Shown: positions 1 to 13,800, numbered from the stretch's first letter. The stretch: 64,000 nucleotides of DNA from Stichopus chloronotus (GCA_021234535.1 CM037836.1:19079111-19143110); one strand, 5' to 3'. The notes: a model not told the origin generated them from the letters alone. Numbers and translations: made by a program.

Positions 1-145
1 AGTAGACAACACGAGATAGTTCAAAAGATATTGATGACATCACCAGGTCAAAGGTCACGAAAATAAAAAGCAATCAAGTATACATATAAACATCTACTGC
101 ACAATTGTTCAAGAACTTGAGCTGTCTACGCACTGTGAAGAAAAT

Positions 146-499
146 AGGCTGTTTTCGCAAACACGACGGAAGTGCCGAAAGTACTTGGAATTAATCAGTC
201 GTGACGGTATGTGTACTCGGACACGCGTCGTTCATTTGTACGGTTTCGCACTTTATGAACGAAACGCTCGGGATGAAACATACCTAATAGCATGTGGTTA
301 CTGGCCGCACGCTCCAGTCTATTAATTTGCCCTAAGACAATTCATTTGATAATTCAAATGAATTATCTTAGAATTTGCCTGAGAACGGTTGTAGATTTCT
401 CCAGGATGGAGGATATTCGCGTGGTCACTATGGTGACTGTCCCATTTTGCACACTGCACACTGAATTCTACGTCCGCGTCCTGTTTGCGAAAACAGCCT
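146..499. repeat. Segment bounded by 18-bp inverted repeats (possible small transposon relic)
   Basis: AGGCTGTTTTCGCAAACA at 146-163 is exactly reverse-complemented at 482-499, and weaker complementarity continues inward. Near the middle, 333-349 and 354-370 form a second inverted repeat with one mismatch and a 4-bp loop. A 354-bp non-coding unit with terminal inverted repeats and a foldback core is typical of miniature inverted-repeat elements. I could not find a convincing target-site duplication, so the transposon call is inference. Confidence 0.5.
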
Positions 500-722
500 G
501 ATATTCAGCCACGCATTATGCGCTTTTCACGGCACTCAAAGGATCCACAGTGACGGGGAGTGTGGATATGAGGTATACTCTGACGCTCGCGCGCTCTGGG
601 AACACTTTTGACGTACTTTGACTTGATATCTAGGGCACACGTGTGCGCGCATGTAGGGTATTTGTGCCGTTCGGCGCTTACGTATTGTATTGCAGTACTA
701 TATCATTAACTTACTTGATATG

Positions 723-740
723 AATATTCATATGAATATT
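723..740. repeat. 18-bp perfect palindrome
   Basis: AATATTCATATGAATATT is its own reverse complement. It lies in AT-rich DNA and has no evident gene context. Confidence 0.7.
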
Positions 741-2589
741 TAACGTCTATCCACAACGAGCAATCATAAACACTGCATGATTAAATATCAAGTTCAGAGT
801 ACTTGGGAAGAATGGGTATATGCAAAACGATAAGGATGAGATTTGGAACTCAGTAAATATTGCCAGGTTTTTACGGACGAAGGTGTCGAATGAAAATAAT
901 GGATAAGTTAACAAACTCAATCCTGTTGACCCTATCTTCAGATCTGTTTTCTATTTCGTTTCCCTCGTAACAGAGGTAATGGACACATTGTCATAACAAT
1001 ATGACAAAAACTGCTTTCGATAGGTAGTGGCCTTTTTCAAGACCAGTTAAATTTGTGACACATACATATTTTACATTTTAACGATGCATATATGCACTAG
1101 CTATAGTGCTTTCTGTTAAGAGGACCAGCGGTCAATTTATTTCTTTAATTCAGTTTGCTTGTAAACAATTCTCTCGAGCATATTCTCATCTACAAAGCTA
1201 GAAATTTACTACGTTTCAAGTGCATTCTGTCATTGAAAGTGGGTTTAAGGTTCAGTAGATCTGTGTTTATTACTCAGCAAAGATGAGTTTATACATAGTT
1301 TCCTTTAGTTCGTTCTTTACTAATCAATTAATATTATTAGCTGAATTTTGGAGAATCGCCAAAACTGCTGGAGGTCGCTGAGAAAAACTGAGTAACGCTC
1401 ATTGAACTTCACCATGAGAGAGCTATAAGTAGCATAGCTTCTCCCTTCGAAAGAATATAGGAGTAACTAACATGATTCGACTCTGTGTAGACCATTGAAG
1501 TGTGTTCATCTGGTGAAACCAAGAAAATGAAAAGACACTTCTCTTGTGTGGGACAGCTAGGTTGATAAGGAGCGTGTATATCGAACCAGAGTGACTTTCA
1601 CCACAACAATATGAGGGATAGTCCTTTTAATTTTCTTGCCCCGAATTTAAGGGGCCTTTCTTCTTCCCCGCCATCACACTACATTGAAATGCTTGTTCCA
1701 TCTACATCAAACAAACTGCACTCTCAGTTTTCCAAGGCATCTTAAACCACTGCTAACAAATCTCTCATTGAAGACTAAAATCAATCAATTATTTAGTCTT
1801 TTCAGTCCCTCATATCAATCTTAGTTTTAGTACAATATATCTTAGCTTTCTTTGTTTGTCCATTGCCGGGTCTCTCGATCTGTTGTTCCAATCGATCGAT
1901 CAATCAATTCAATCTTCATGTCAATGGTGTGAATGAATAATTTAATTCGTCATAACTTGTATTTTGTATTTATTCTTAAAAGACAAAGACAGTTTCAGTT
2001 CTCTCAACAGCCTGTCTACAATTTCCCGTCTACGATTTCTCCGCACGTGCATTCCAAACATTGGGTCCCTGTGTATACAGTGTAAGTGCAACACTGAATC
2101 TGTAAAATTTGCTGTCAATCTAAGAGCGAAACCAGTGAAGAATTTTGCTCTCCACCAGTCAAAGATATAGCTTGGGGTGCATGATTGACTGCCTTTAATA
2201 TCTTAAGTGACACTACCTTCAATGATTTCGCCTTTGGCTAATTTTACACAAAAGTTCGGTCCTCAGTATACCTATTTGGAGCGATTTACGTTACCGTTTC
2301 TAGTATATCACACAAAAGTCCCCTTTGCAAATTCTGCCAAAATGGATGTCGTCTCATCCTCAAGTACCTACCAATTGTCCACAATGAGATAACTAAAACC
2401 AAATGTCGCTGAAATGTTTTTCAGTTACATTTTTCACGATAGACAAAACAGCCACAGTAACAATGAAAGAATTAAGTTGTACGAAAAAAAAAAATAATAT
2501 AGCGGACTTAAAATAGTTCACAGCCGTCAAAGACACGTGTTCAGGTGATTTTTTTTGGAAGGGTGGCATACATACGAACAGAAAAGGAC

Positions 2590-2940
2590 ATTCGAGATGT
2601 CGAGTTACCGATATCATGCTTAGTCGGCATCTCGGAAAAATTTGTCTAATTGTCGAGATGTCTTCTTACAAATAACTTGTTATCTCGAAAAAAAAAAAAA
2701 CGTAAATAAATTATTTGTACCTTGACATTTTGAATTTTCCTCAATGTCGAGCTAGCGTAAGTTGGTGTCTAAACAATTTGAAAAAAAAAAAATCTTTGCT
2801 AAGGTAACAACTTATTTGTAAGACGGTATTTCATCAATTGGCATTTGTCGGAGATGTCGAAAATAGCATCAGTCGATAGCTTGACAAATTGTAAAATTTT
2901 GTCGAGCTACCAAGTTGTTCTGACACAACAGCTTCATATC
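2590..2940. repeat. Degenerate TCGAGATGTCGAG-type repeat block
   Basis: Variants of GTCGAGATGTC, ATGTCGAG and ATCTCGAAA recur about eight times in 350 bp, separated by A-runs. Two of them share the longer GTCGAGCTA core (near 2745 and 2899). The density of TCGA words is unlike the flanks, so this is a local or interspersed repeat. No coding potential was seen. Confidence 0.45.
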
Positions 2941-3615
2941 TATCATGTCACCTCATGTTCGCCGTACATGTAGGCCTACATATCAGAATATGTGTTGAAA
3001 ATGTTGTCAGTTTAATTAACTCAGATAATTGACAGCATGTATACTGCTATCGTTCTTTATATTATGCAGTTACTTTCAATTTTAATAACCGTCTTAAATC
3101 TGATTTGATTGTATCCTGAAACAAAATTAAATAAAATTTTTATTTTATTACCACTTTTTCCACATAATCAATCATATCCTGGAAAGGGCATGCTAGGAGC
3201 AGATTAGGTGGCAGACTGGTTTCTGTTTGAGCTGAATGGGTAGGTATTTGGGTCTCACTTATCAACTGCTGGTCAACTGGTCAACGGTTTGGGGGTGAAC
3301 TGAGGGAAGGAAAACTTGCAAGGGGGCGAAACTCGAAACGACCGTGAGCCATCACACATGCGGGGAGGGGAATGGAGGACAAAAGAATGTGGGGGGGGGC
3401 AAGAATTTCGAGAAAATGGGGGCTAAGCGTAAGCTTAGCGGTGGAATCCATGGTCGGGGCTCCCTTTGGGGTCCAGAGGCAAAGCCCATGTGGGGGTGCG
3501 GCTTTGAGGTTTCAGCATATCTCTGAGTGAAATAAAAGAGCTCAGGATAGGTAGTTTTTTTTGTTCAAAGTGCGTTATGTACGCAAAGATTTTAATTATT
3601 CGGTTATTCCTCTCC

Positions 3616-3840
3616 TCAGGCTAAGTTGACAAGATGAGAACTGACCACCCCCTTATGGGGACCACGGGCAAGACTCTGATGGGTGTCCAACAAATCTCTG
3701 AGTTTTTCGGATATTTTTGGATGAAAATGATCGTACGTATGATTTTCTGAGAGAGGAGAGGTAATCACAAGGTTGCTTGATGTGAGTGGGAAAGAAGAGT
3801 GAGATTTTTCTAGAAGACTACGTAAGCGGAGTGCCGCCAT
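3616..3840 (-). CDS. Candidate first exon or small ORF, unknown product, divergent to SNUPN
   Basis: An open frame starts at an ATG with a favourable context (CGACCGATGGCGG) in a short CpG-rich patch. It encodes about 74 residues starting MAALRLRSLLEKSHSS, which is basic, Arg/Leu/Ser-rich and free of acidic residues at first, like a mitochondrial targeting peptide. An in-frame upstream ATG at 3861 would add seven residues. The stop is at 3616-3618. A weak donor inside the frame (GTG|GTCAGT) could make it an exon of a gene running toward lower coordinates, but no further exon was recognised. I do not recognise the protein, and it may be non-coding. Confidence 0.3.
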   Translation of the reverse strand: MAALRLRSLLEKSHSSFPLTSSNLVITSPLSENHTYDHFHPKISEKLRDLLDTHQSLARGPHKGVVSSHLVNLA

Positions 3841-4721
3841 CGGTCGGCGCGGAGCGTACATAAAATTCTGAAAAATCAGGACCTCTCAGACAGCCGAAAT
3901 GGCATTTCCAAGACTTCTAATCATAAAGTATAAACAATCGTTATTTTGCGCTTTCGTACGCTAGAATTTTGTTTTCTAACAGGTCCTGGAACATGAATGA
4001 GGGAGTCCCCATGGTGAATTGGGAGCTCGTGGACTGAAAATATTGTAGACCTAGGGGTCACTATCTAAGAGGTGCGACACCATCAGTAGCCTAGAGATTG
4101 CAGAAAGTTTTGATGAAAATGCTGTTAGAAACCGGATAACCGATGATAAGTCCTGGTAAGGTTCGCTTAAGAAAAATGAACTCTTTTTCACTTCGATACT
4201 TTATCTATCCAACAGTCTTTTACCCAAAACTTTCGTTTTGTTCGGACTGGCCATCCTACATGAATAATGCATATATCTTCCATTGTCATCCTATGGGGAA
4301 GAATTACCAGTGCCACCTGGCTAGGCTTTCGAGTCTAGCTGGTACCATGTGCAACTTGCTTTCGATTATCATAATCATTGGGTACTGCATTCTTTTTTTC
4401 AGTTTTATTGCGTGTTTTTATTTTTTCTATATTTTGCATCCTGCATTTATTATTCTCAATCCTCTATTACCTTACCAACAAATGTATAGCATATGAGCCC
4501 ATGCAGTTTTTTTTTCCTGTCTTTGGTCACACCGAATCCATCCGAAGGGGAAGAACTGTGTTTACTTCTATGCAACCTTGAATACGCACTTCTGTCCAAA
4601 CAACGTCGGTGAATACAGTAATATACGCAAGCCAGTAAATAATCGTGCATCACAAAAAATGGCTAAAATTTATAGTTGAAAATCTAGTAAGTTAGTGCTC
4701 TGAAATACATAGCTAGGTAAA
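3841..4721. promoter_or_regulatory. Probable SNUPN promoter / 5' UTR region, possibly bidirectional
   Basis: This is the sequence between the candidate minus-strand frame at 3840 and the snurportin start codon at 4722. No clear TATA box or other diagnostic promoter element was recognised. The assignment rests on position and on the CpG-rich patch at its left edge. Short open frames here (around 4143-4653) overlap in several frames and look like chance. Confidence 0.35.
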
Positions 4722-4879
4722 ATGGAAGAGTTAACGTCTGCTTTTACAAGTTCCCTTGGCTTTGATGGTAAAATTGCTCCAGTAACGTCACGCTCACACT
4801 CACCTCTCTACAAGGCTAAAGGATCCGGACTCTCGTCGCAGGATGAAAGGAGAAGAAGAAATTTAGAACTGCAGAAAGA
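4722..4879 (+). CDS. SNUPN: SNUPN coding exon 1 (CRM1-binding N-terminus, start of IBB)
   Basis: Begins at an ATG in AAAATGG context and encodes residues 1-52 plus two bases of codon 53. The donor is GA|GTAATT. The N-terminus [12 protein letters not shown] closely follows the vertebrate start, which fixes the start codon. Phase 2 at the donor joins exon 2 exactly. Confidence 0.95.
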
Positions 4880-7800
4880 GTAATTTTCTAATTTTTATGG
4901 AGACCATTTCATCTTTTATACACATTAACCGACATCTTAGTAGTGCCGGTATCTGCATTTATAATTTATTATACAACTGTTTCGCAAAACTAGTACATGT
5001 TAGGTGGATGTCCGCTCGCATGAGGCAATGCGTAGCCTAACTATAGAAATCTTAACTTTATATTAAGAATATCACGTTATTACACCTTCCTAATTCCTCT
5101 GCATCTGATTGGAGGAATATGAGTCACATGCCATGCTTGATTCAGCACTATCATCATGACAGTGACCATGGGTTAGCCTAGTAACTAGAATATGTAGGGC
5201 AATGTGTCAGCGATTGTTTATTATTTTATGCCTAGGCCCTAGCCCTGTAGGCCTACAACTTGTGTGCAGTGACTTACTACACCAGTTTACACTTACAGTA
5301 ACAGTGTTATATAAAACAAAATAATGGATGTTTTATATTTGTGCAATAGTATGAATAATTTCATTTATTGAAAGGTTGAACGTTCTTCAACTTGGTTCAC
5401 TTCATGAAATTGTTAGTATAGTCGGTGTACCTTGAGTCGATCAGTACTTTGAGTGTATTTCATGTATTTTACTCCAGTGAGGCCGTGTGGACGCAAAGGA
5501 ATTCAAAAGTAAGCACCGCCTACATCATATTTACTTCAAACAATATCAAAAGCAAGTATTTGCTGTGTTATTTTTCATTTCCATGGAAAATTTTACTCAC
5601 AGTCAAATTTTTAAGATTCAGCAATGTTGCTGACTATCATGTTTCAAATTCGTACCAAAATATTGACCAGAATGTCTTCGGTAAAACTCTGATTCGAAAT
5701 TTGGATAGAAGAGACAATATTTTTATTGTCTTTTGACATTATTTTGTATTTATTTGATAATAAGCAGTATTTTATAGATCTTATTCTGACGTGATGGACT
5801 CAAGGTTTCATCATAAGTTTCATCATCGTAACATTTGGTCAGGCTATATCCTCCTGTCTTATCAAATCAAGGTTTGACCAAATTTTGAGGTGTTATATGG
5901 AACAAAAATGAACTCTTTCCTTTCATGCAGTAGCTACTGTATTAATAATTTCATTCATCAACAGACTGAATGTTCTATTCACTTCAGCTTCACCTCATTG
6001 AATACAGTTCAATATCCAGTCTTTCAACTCATGAAATTTTTCATACTGTTACACTCATAAGCATTCGTTATTTGCATTTCGTGAACTCCTTGTCACTGTA
6101 CCATGACAACAAACTATTAGAAATGGTTAGTAAACAAATTAGGTTGAAGAGAATATGTCGAGTCATTACAATACCAGATATGGTTTTGGAGAGCATCTTT
6201 ATGAATCCAGGCATTGTTAAAAGTTTTTTAAGGAGGTCTTCTTTACAGTATGCTAGCTGGTCTCAAAAAGGCTGGTCATCTTTGAGCCTCATTCGAATTG
6301 CCTATGTAGGTAGTCTACTGTAGACTTGTCAGAACTGAAGGTTATCAATTCATGTGACATCGCTACTGTTGTGCTAAAATTGAGATTCGTATGGATGCTG
6401 AGGAGAATAACTAATATTGTTCGACCCAATGGCATGTGTTTGTCATGGGTTAAGGATCAGTGTCAATCTTACCACAAGACCACCAGAAGCAGGATGATAA
6501 ATAGTAGTTCTGAACCTAAACAATCCTCAGCATTCTGAACAATGCAGATTCAAATTGTGCCCCCTCCGTAATAATAATGTTTATAGAATGCCAAACTAGC
6601 AATCCACCCTGAAATGAATATGAACATCAGCCATGTGACACAGTATGGAACTTTAGGCAAAATACCATTAATGTCAATGTGGGCATGAATGAACCTGGAT
6701 TTAGGGTGGAGCAAATTGTGTCTACCAGACTTGTATTTTGAAGATGGAATTTTGCTTTTTGGTAAAGATATTCCAATTCCTGACACTATCATTAAAACTA
6801 GTCATGACTCAGAAATCCTGAGTTGCATAAATACTGGTGGGAATCAATGAAAGCATCAAGCACTGTTTGCAATGATGGTAGTGGATATGGGTGAGCAACT
6901 TCTGTTTAAATATCAGAGTTACAGGTACAGTAATAGTGTCCTGCCAAGTACGTGTATGTATTTTGAAACGAAGAATATGGTAATAAGTACCCTGTAGCTT
7001 ACAAAATTCTTCACATTAGCCATGCTCATGTGAGCTGTAAATCGACATTAGGTAAATGTGCAACTGCTAAAGCTTCAAATAACATGGTGCTACATTCTGC
7101 TAATATGATGTACCTATAATATGAGAACTTCACTGAAAACGAATCTGCACGAACACTTGAAGGAACAGTCAGAACTTTACTTGTGATGCGTCAAAAAGGT
7201 GAAGCTTTTCTAACAAACAACATTTTCCAAAATATCCTGAAACCTTGTATACTAAGTTTTCAATCATTTCCAAAAGTAGTCATAAAAGAGAAGTCTCAAC
7301 ACTTTGAATAAGTTTCTAAAAGATTGAACTTGGCTTTCAAGAAGTTGTTTACCAAAAAACGTAACTGTTGTTTTGTAACTCTTGTTTTTTATACCCAAAC
7401 TGATAAAAAAAAATGAAGAAACCAATGAAGATTTATGCAAATTTACTGTATTTAATTTTTTTTTTTATTCCTCAATAGTATTGAGAAATTAAGTTCAGTT
7501 TGGTATGCTGTTACTCGAAGACTTATTTATGTGTACAGTTTCTCGATAATTGACTAATAAACAATTGCTGAAGTAACTTTGCGAGAGTGAGAAATGAGTG
7601 TAAGTCACAAACATACTATGGTTAGCTTCATATACGATGATTTCCACGTTTGAGTTTCATATCTCATGTATAGTTTGCAGTTAAAAGGGTTATGGAAAGA
7701 TGTATCAAAGGCCCTCTTGGCTTGTCTCTAGAGGATGTTGAATGATCGAATATCTTTGCTCTTGAGTGCGATTGTGAATGTGTGATTCTGTCTGACTCAG

Positions 7801-10800
7801 TACCTCCAAGATTATTATGAGGTGACCTTCAAAAAAAAAAGAAAGGAAAATGAACAATTGTTGAAGAAGTGGTTTGATAACGTGCCATCACCATAGTTGT
7901 ATAGCAATTCAACAAAAACTTATCAAATTTATAAAAAAAATAAACTTGTTCCTCAATATCTTTCTGATTGCACTTTGACCTAAACTTTTGCCTTGTTTGA
8001 AAGTTACTTTATTTCAAGTTAGTCTGCGTTTTCTGACCCTCCTTATTTATTGTTTTGTGAGATTTGATTGTTAAGTTTATGTGAAAGGCCCTTTACAGTA
8101 ACAGTTATACTTCTTTACCCTTTTCGTGTTGATTGTGTACTTTGATCTCAGGGTTTGGATCCTTAAATTTTGGTTTTGTTTTAAAGCCATTTTGTACTTT
8201 CAATTTTTTTTTGTACTTTCTAAACTTCCTTTTGGTTGAGTGCTTCTTCTTTGATCACCCTTCATTGATTTGATGACTTGTGCTCCATTGATTTCATTTT
8301 GATGGCTAATCTTCAACTTCTTGAACATCTGTAAATGGTGTGAACTCTGAAAAAGAAAATCCTCCTAATTGTATGTTTGGCCATTAAACACTGCTCCTGA
8401 TTTTTTGGGTTGGTCCTGGGCGGTCTGACACGAAGGGCAGTTTGGGCGGTTTCACCTACCCGGAAACGGACGTCGGTTTGGCCTCGGCAATCTGAGCAGG
8501 AACGTTTTTCTGTTTTGGGTAGTCTTGATCAAGTCCAAACAGTCAATTGGGTGATACCAGTATTGAAAGGTCTAATTATGCTTTTAACATTAGTAGCTAG
8601 AGACAGTGAGCTTTTGAAAGATTTTTGTCAATTGATTTAATACATTCTTGCACCAGGGAACTGTTGCCATGGTTTCACATACAGTAATTCCAGTGGGACA
8701 CACCATCAGGACTACTGAGAGTAATAGTACTGTACCTGTAAATAGTCTCCCTGTTAGGTTAGTTGAATGAAAATCTCACTTACTCATAGAATATGATGAT
8801 GAAGTAGTTTGAATTTAGTACGTGTGGACAAATTAGCTTTTATTCATTCTTAAGCTTTGGAATTAGTACAGTATGAGTTTACTCTGACCTTGGCCAGTGA
8901 AGGGACAGTGACTGATACGAGGGTAGTCTAGACTGTAAAGTTATCTTTAGAACTGAAAGGTTACAGCAAAAATTTCTGTTAAGTTAATATGGCATAAGTT
9001 GGTATTAAAACAAATTAGAAAGTTGTAATACATGATCAGAACATGACTAAGAATTTGGCTGAACGTAACAATCAACTTGAGAATATCAGCTGAATGAGCT
9101 ACAGGTACTGAAACTTCAACTTACTTTCAAGTAGCATGCACTTACTGTTACTGTATATCTAAAATTAAGGGTCAGCAGTTTGTATTTGCTGGAGTTGGTA
9201 CAGATTCTAAATCAGTGCCAGTATTCCTTTCTGTACAATTTACATGACACCGCACTACTAGCATTGTATGATGGAATGGAAATATTCAGTAAATTTTGTG
9301 AATGTAATTGAAAGCAAAATAAAGTTTGAGATGGTAACAAGTTGCTGCAAGTTACTTCCAAGTTACCGAAGTCACGTTGAATAAATGTATGATTCTATTG
9401 CAGTCAATTGCACTGATTCATTAATCAGTGTAGTTGCTGGGATTGTTACCCCTCCTGAACTGCTCCCTTTCTCCCTTTTTGCAGAAAGAGGAAGGATTAC
9501 ATAGCACAGGTTCGTAGAATAGTCGAAAGCGATGAAGAAAACGAAGGAGAAGAGAACGAAGAAGAGGAGATGGAGTCGGCATCTTCTGATTCCAGAAAGA
9601 GAAGAAACGGGTATAAAAAGCACATGGCAAATCAGGTGAGGTTTAGAAAATCAGATATAGATAAAGCTGTGATTGACTCACTAGTTGCATAATGCAACCT
9701 TAAATGACATGTATGATAGTTATAAAATCATAGGAACTGGTATGCCCTGAAAAGGCTATTTTCCATCAGAAAGGTAAAGAAGTGGCTCGTAAATGTGCCC
9801 TCAGGGACTTTTTTCTCATTCACAAGAGCTCTTTTACTTACATCTGTAAGAGTGAAAAGTACAAAACAATTTTTTGTCACTTTTTTTTTGTTAATGCAAC
9901 ATTTTTACAATGGGAGACCATTACAGAGGGAACAATCAGCAATCTGGGAAGCTCAAGCTCCTTGCTGTGAAATGTCAATCTTCAAGAAATTTTTGCCCAG
10001 CACACTGACTAAATAAACAATAGAGCACTCTCCAGTTTTAATGCTTCCTCCTGCAACCTGCACATAATTAACTGTACCGTAGTACTTATGCTGATCATAC
10101 CTATTTGAGGAAATACAATCTGTCCCTGCCCACTACAAGCTTTGTAGGCTTGTGAATGATACCACTTTCAAGATGTCAGTCATGACATAATAGAGGTGTA
10201 CTATATGTGCAGTGCTCAGGTGACCAGGTTGAGTAAAGCAAACAGCAAAAAAAAAAAAACGGTTGACTCAAATCTTTCGTTAATCATACGTCCCATCCAA
10301 CGAGAGCATATTTTTGAGAAAGACTTGACATATCTTTCTTCCTCGCTTCAAATGAACCGCAGCGATTCATCTCACAAACATATATTTTAAGAATCAAATA
10401 AACTTGACTCTCAGAAGATTCTGACTTACATAAAAAATTAAGAAAAAAAATTAAAAATTCACTTCATCGTTAGCTAGAAAACAAAACTGAAGTTTTCTCT
10501 TTAGAGTGAAAATTTGAAGTGGAGTAAAAATTTGAATTTTAATATGTGTCAACTGAGAGAATTATTTGCCAACATGTTGGCTTCAAAGTTTTGCTTCAGA
10601 ACCTTATCGTCAAGTCGATATAAAGTTATTGCCTCAGTTTTGTTGATTTTTACCTCGTAGCTGATGCTCTCTGAATGGATGGTAGATGTGCCTCCAGACT
10701 TGGAAGAAAACTGGTTGATGATGCTGTGTCCGAAAGGCAGGAGGTGTTTGGTGACCACTAATAAGGTAAGACTAAAACATAGAAATAGAACTAGAATGAC

Positions 10801-13800
10801 ATCACTGTAACAACTCATACATGGAACAAATGAAGCCTACCAACGATGGGGGCGTCTTACGGAGTGAGGTAGTTTAACTCTGCCGGCAACATTTGCCGTG
10901 TTTAATGTACGTATGACCCAGTAATTTGTTCATTTGATATCTGCATGTTTGGTAAAGATAGAAGTAAATCCAACTGTTTCAGTTTTTGAGATAGCCTGAT
11001 AATACGCAGGGAAAAGTACGTCCCAACGTTGAGCTGTTTGTGAGTTATATCATCCCAAAATTTCCGTTGGATTTGTATCATGCAGTTCCATGAGAACACC
11101 TTTTGCCATACAGTTTTTGGACTTAATGCCCCATGACATCTTGGTCATTTATCTATTTTTCTGGACTGAAAACATCACAGGAGTCTTGGTAATTTTTTTT
11201 CCCAACCTAATTGGGTTCTTATCCTCACTTGGTTATTGTCACAAAGTCACAATTTCTCACCTTGTACCATTTGTACAAAACATAACCGCTGTAAGTCTCA
11301 GCTAGTCAAAGTTTCATCAGGAGGTTGCACCATATTTTTTAATACATAGATTTAATTGAAAAGCAAAAGAAAAACATTTGAAGAGGTGATTGTGTTTTTG
11401 AGTAGGTCACTCCAGATGCCTTGTGTTACGTTTGAACCATCAAACAATGTTTTTTTTGTGATCTTTGCTGTTGGACTTAAATCAATGTAAAATCATTGCA
11501 ATCTTTGCTGAAGCTCCATTATCTAGTGAAAGTTATAAATTATAGTTTTTATTCAAACAACTCTTCTAAATGGCTGGTTTGATTGCATATCTTTAGAGTT
11601 TAATACTTAGGAAGATGATGCAAATTTACTGATACTTCTTCACAAAACGACAAAAATGTACATGCTTTCTAATAGTGTTAAGAACATGCTGAACATAATC
11701 ACAGTTTTCAATGACATCCAAAGTTTGAGAAACAGCCAAAGTTCTGGCAATGAAAAAAACATGAAAATTCAAATGCATGATTGTAGATACATGCTAGCAC
11801 ATAAAGTGTGATGCAATGTGGTAACTGGTGAACCAGTGTTTATAGATTTGTGTGTGTATGTCAGATTTGCAACTGCGACTGAAGGAATTAAACCAAATAC
11901 AAAGAAATGTTTGAAATCTGATCTACTAAGTGGAAATATGAATTTTACGCAACCTTCTTTACACCAATTATCACTGGAATTCCATTTCTCTTAAAAACCT
12001 GCTCAAGACTGAAGTAATGGTAAGTGTGTGTTTTAAGCACAACTGGTACAAGTGTCTTTTCATTCGGCTTTGTTTTTCACCTCATAGGGGACCACGCGTG
12101 CCTTTCGTAAAAGTGGTCATTGCTTCAAACGATTTCCATCGCTCCTACCAGCAGGTCGAAGAAGACAAACAGGTTAGATGATGTCTCACATCTCAGTTTT
12201 GTTCATTATAATGTAAAGCATGCTCCTTTCAATAAATATGAGAAAGTTGTTAAATTGTGAATTCAAAACTCAGAAGTCATGCACAAACAAATACTGTTTG
12301 CTCTCCTTAAAATCTCACAATAAGTAAACAATACTTGTAGCAGCTCTGAAAAATTTTGTATGCTTAAAGAATGCAAAAAGGTGCAGCCTGAGTGCATCCA
12401 GAGATAGCATTAAGCTGGATTGTGCATTATCAATCAGTTAATGCGCAGGTAACGGTTTAGAGTAGATTAAGCTTGTTTGTTCATAGAGTGAGAGATTTTG
12501 AATGTCAACAATGTTTGTGCTCAATTGACAAAATAACACTTGTGTAAGCTAGCAGTTGATGAAACCTGTTGATCTTCATTTTTTATTGTATTCATCCACC
12601 AGTGATTAAAGCTCTTAAACTGAACGTGTATTATCCATGGAATAATGAATGGTCACCTGACTGTAATGGACCAATGGGAATTGATGATTCTTCCCAAGTA
12701 TGGATGATTTGCAGTTGATTTATTTGTTGCCCAACTTTGTGCTTGCATCCAGCTCACCAGTGTTGCTTGGTGTCTGTTGATGTTGCATACACACTGGTAG
12801 ACTTGCATCTTCTGTAGTTTGCACTGTAAAAGGCAACATGTTGTAAAAATTAGATCCTGGCTCATAGAATTAGTAAAAGGTAGAAGGAATTATTCAAATA
12901 CTTTGCGAACTTGAGATACAGTAATTGCTCTTAACTAGGATGATATGGTGTTTACTTTATGTACTGTTGAATATTCATGACATTTTTGCTTCACTAGATG
13001 CCTGCGGCAATTATTTATCTTTTTTATGGCTACTAAATGTTTGAAATTCTGCTTTATCCATTGGCTGTACAAATTCACTTAAATTGTGGAAGCCATGAAA
13101 AATGAAAATACAAAAATGAAATAGAACTGTAAGGTTGACTGCAAGCAAGTTGAACTTATCAGCATAGTGCATAAAAGGTGGTAACAAGGTAAGAATGTAT
13201 ATAATCCCAGACTGTACAGTGCTCTGATAGGGACCAGACTAGAAAAGTGAAAACTTCCTTCTGGCTCCTCTTCCTTTCGTGTAGTATATTTAGGTTTATT
13301 TTTTTTGTATCGTATGTCATGTTTTATGCTATACTTGTTTGTATTGCTTTGTTATCATTACCTGCAAAGGAAGGAAATAAACTGAAACTGAAGCACATGG
13401 AGGAAACATTACTCTTTCAAATGAATATTCATCAAGGTAAAAGGTGTGTAATATCTTTCTTGGCGATTGTGTAAAATTTTGCATGTATCATGATGTTAAT
13501 TACAACATGATCTGAAATCAAGAAAGAAAAACAGTATGTAATCATTGCCTTTTCTGGATACAAGATTCAATTCAAACATTCTGGTTCACATCATGGAATG
13601 TGAGAATAAAACCAAGAAAACATTATGCTTTAGAACATTAATATGTTTTGAAACTTTGTTGCAGACATGCAGAGCAAAACGTTAAAGACAAACATATTGT
13701 CTAGCTTTTCCTTGTGCGGAGACAAGATAATGGCTCAGATGTTGCTTTTAAATCTGATTTTTAGGAAAATGCTCTCTGCTTTGCCAATTCAGATTGAAAC

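Larger units (their letters stand above)
1..3600. other. Non-coding flank, no recognised gene
   Basis: No open frame here resembles a known protein. The stretch is AT-rich and carries an inverted-repeat-bounded segment (146-499), an 18-bp palindrome (723-740) and a degenerate repeat block (2590-2940), each listed separately. Minus-strand reading around 1960-2390 shows protein-like fragments broken by stops, which may be decayed coding sequence. A G-rich patch at about 3290-3510 looks repeat-derived. Confidence 0.6.

Noticed and set aside
8410..8640. 76-codon frame in a GC-richer patch of SNUPN intron 1
   Set aside because: No splice signals joining the snurportin frame, no recognised motif, and the exon 1-2 junction is already complete without it.
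9372..9630. Minus-strand frames of 69 and 83 codons
   Set aside because: Antisense to SNUPN coding exon 2. The Ser/Phe/Leu-rich reading mirrors its Glu/Lys-rich codons.
9720..9830. Apparent [10 protein letters not shown] stretch resembling the snurportin LSEWLIDVPS motif
   Set aside because: No fitting acceptor or phase, and the true exon with a full match ([14 protein letters not shown]) is at 10661-10765.
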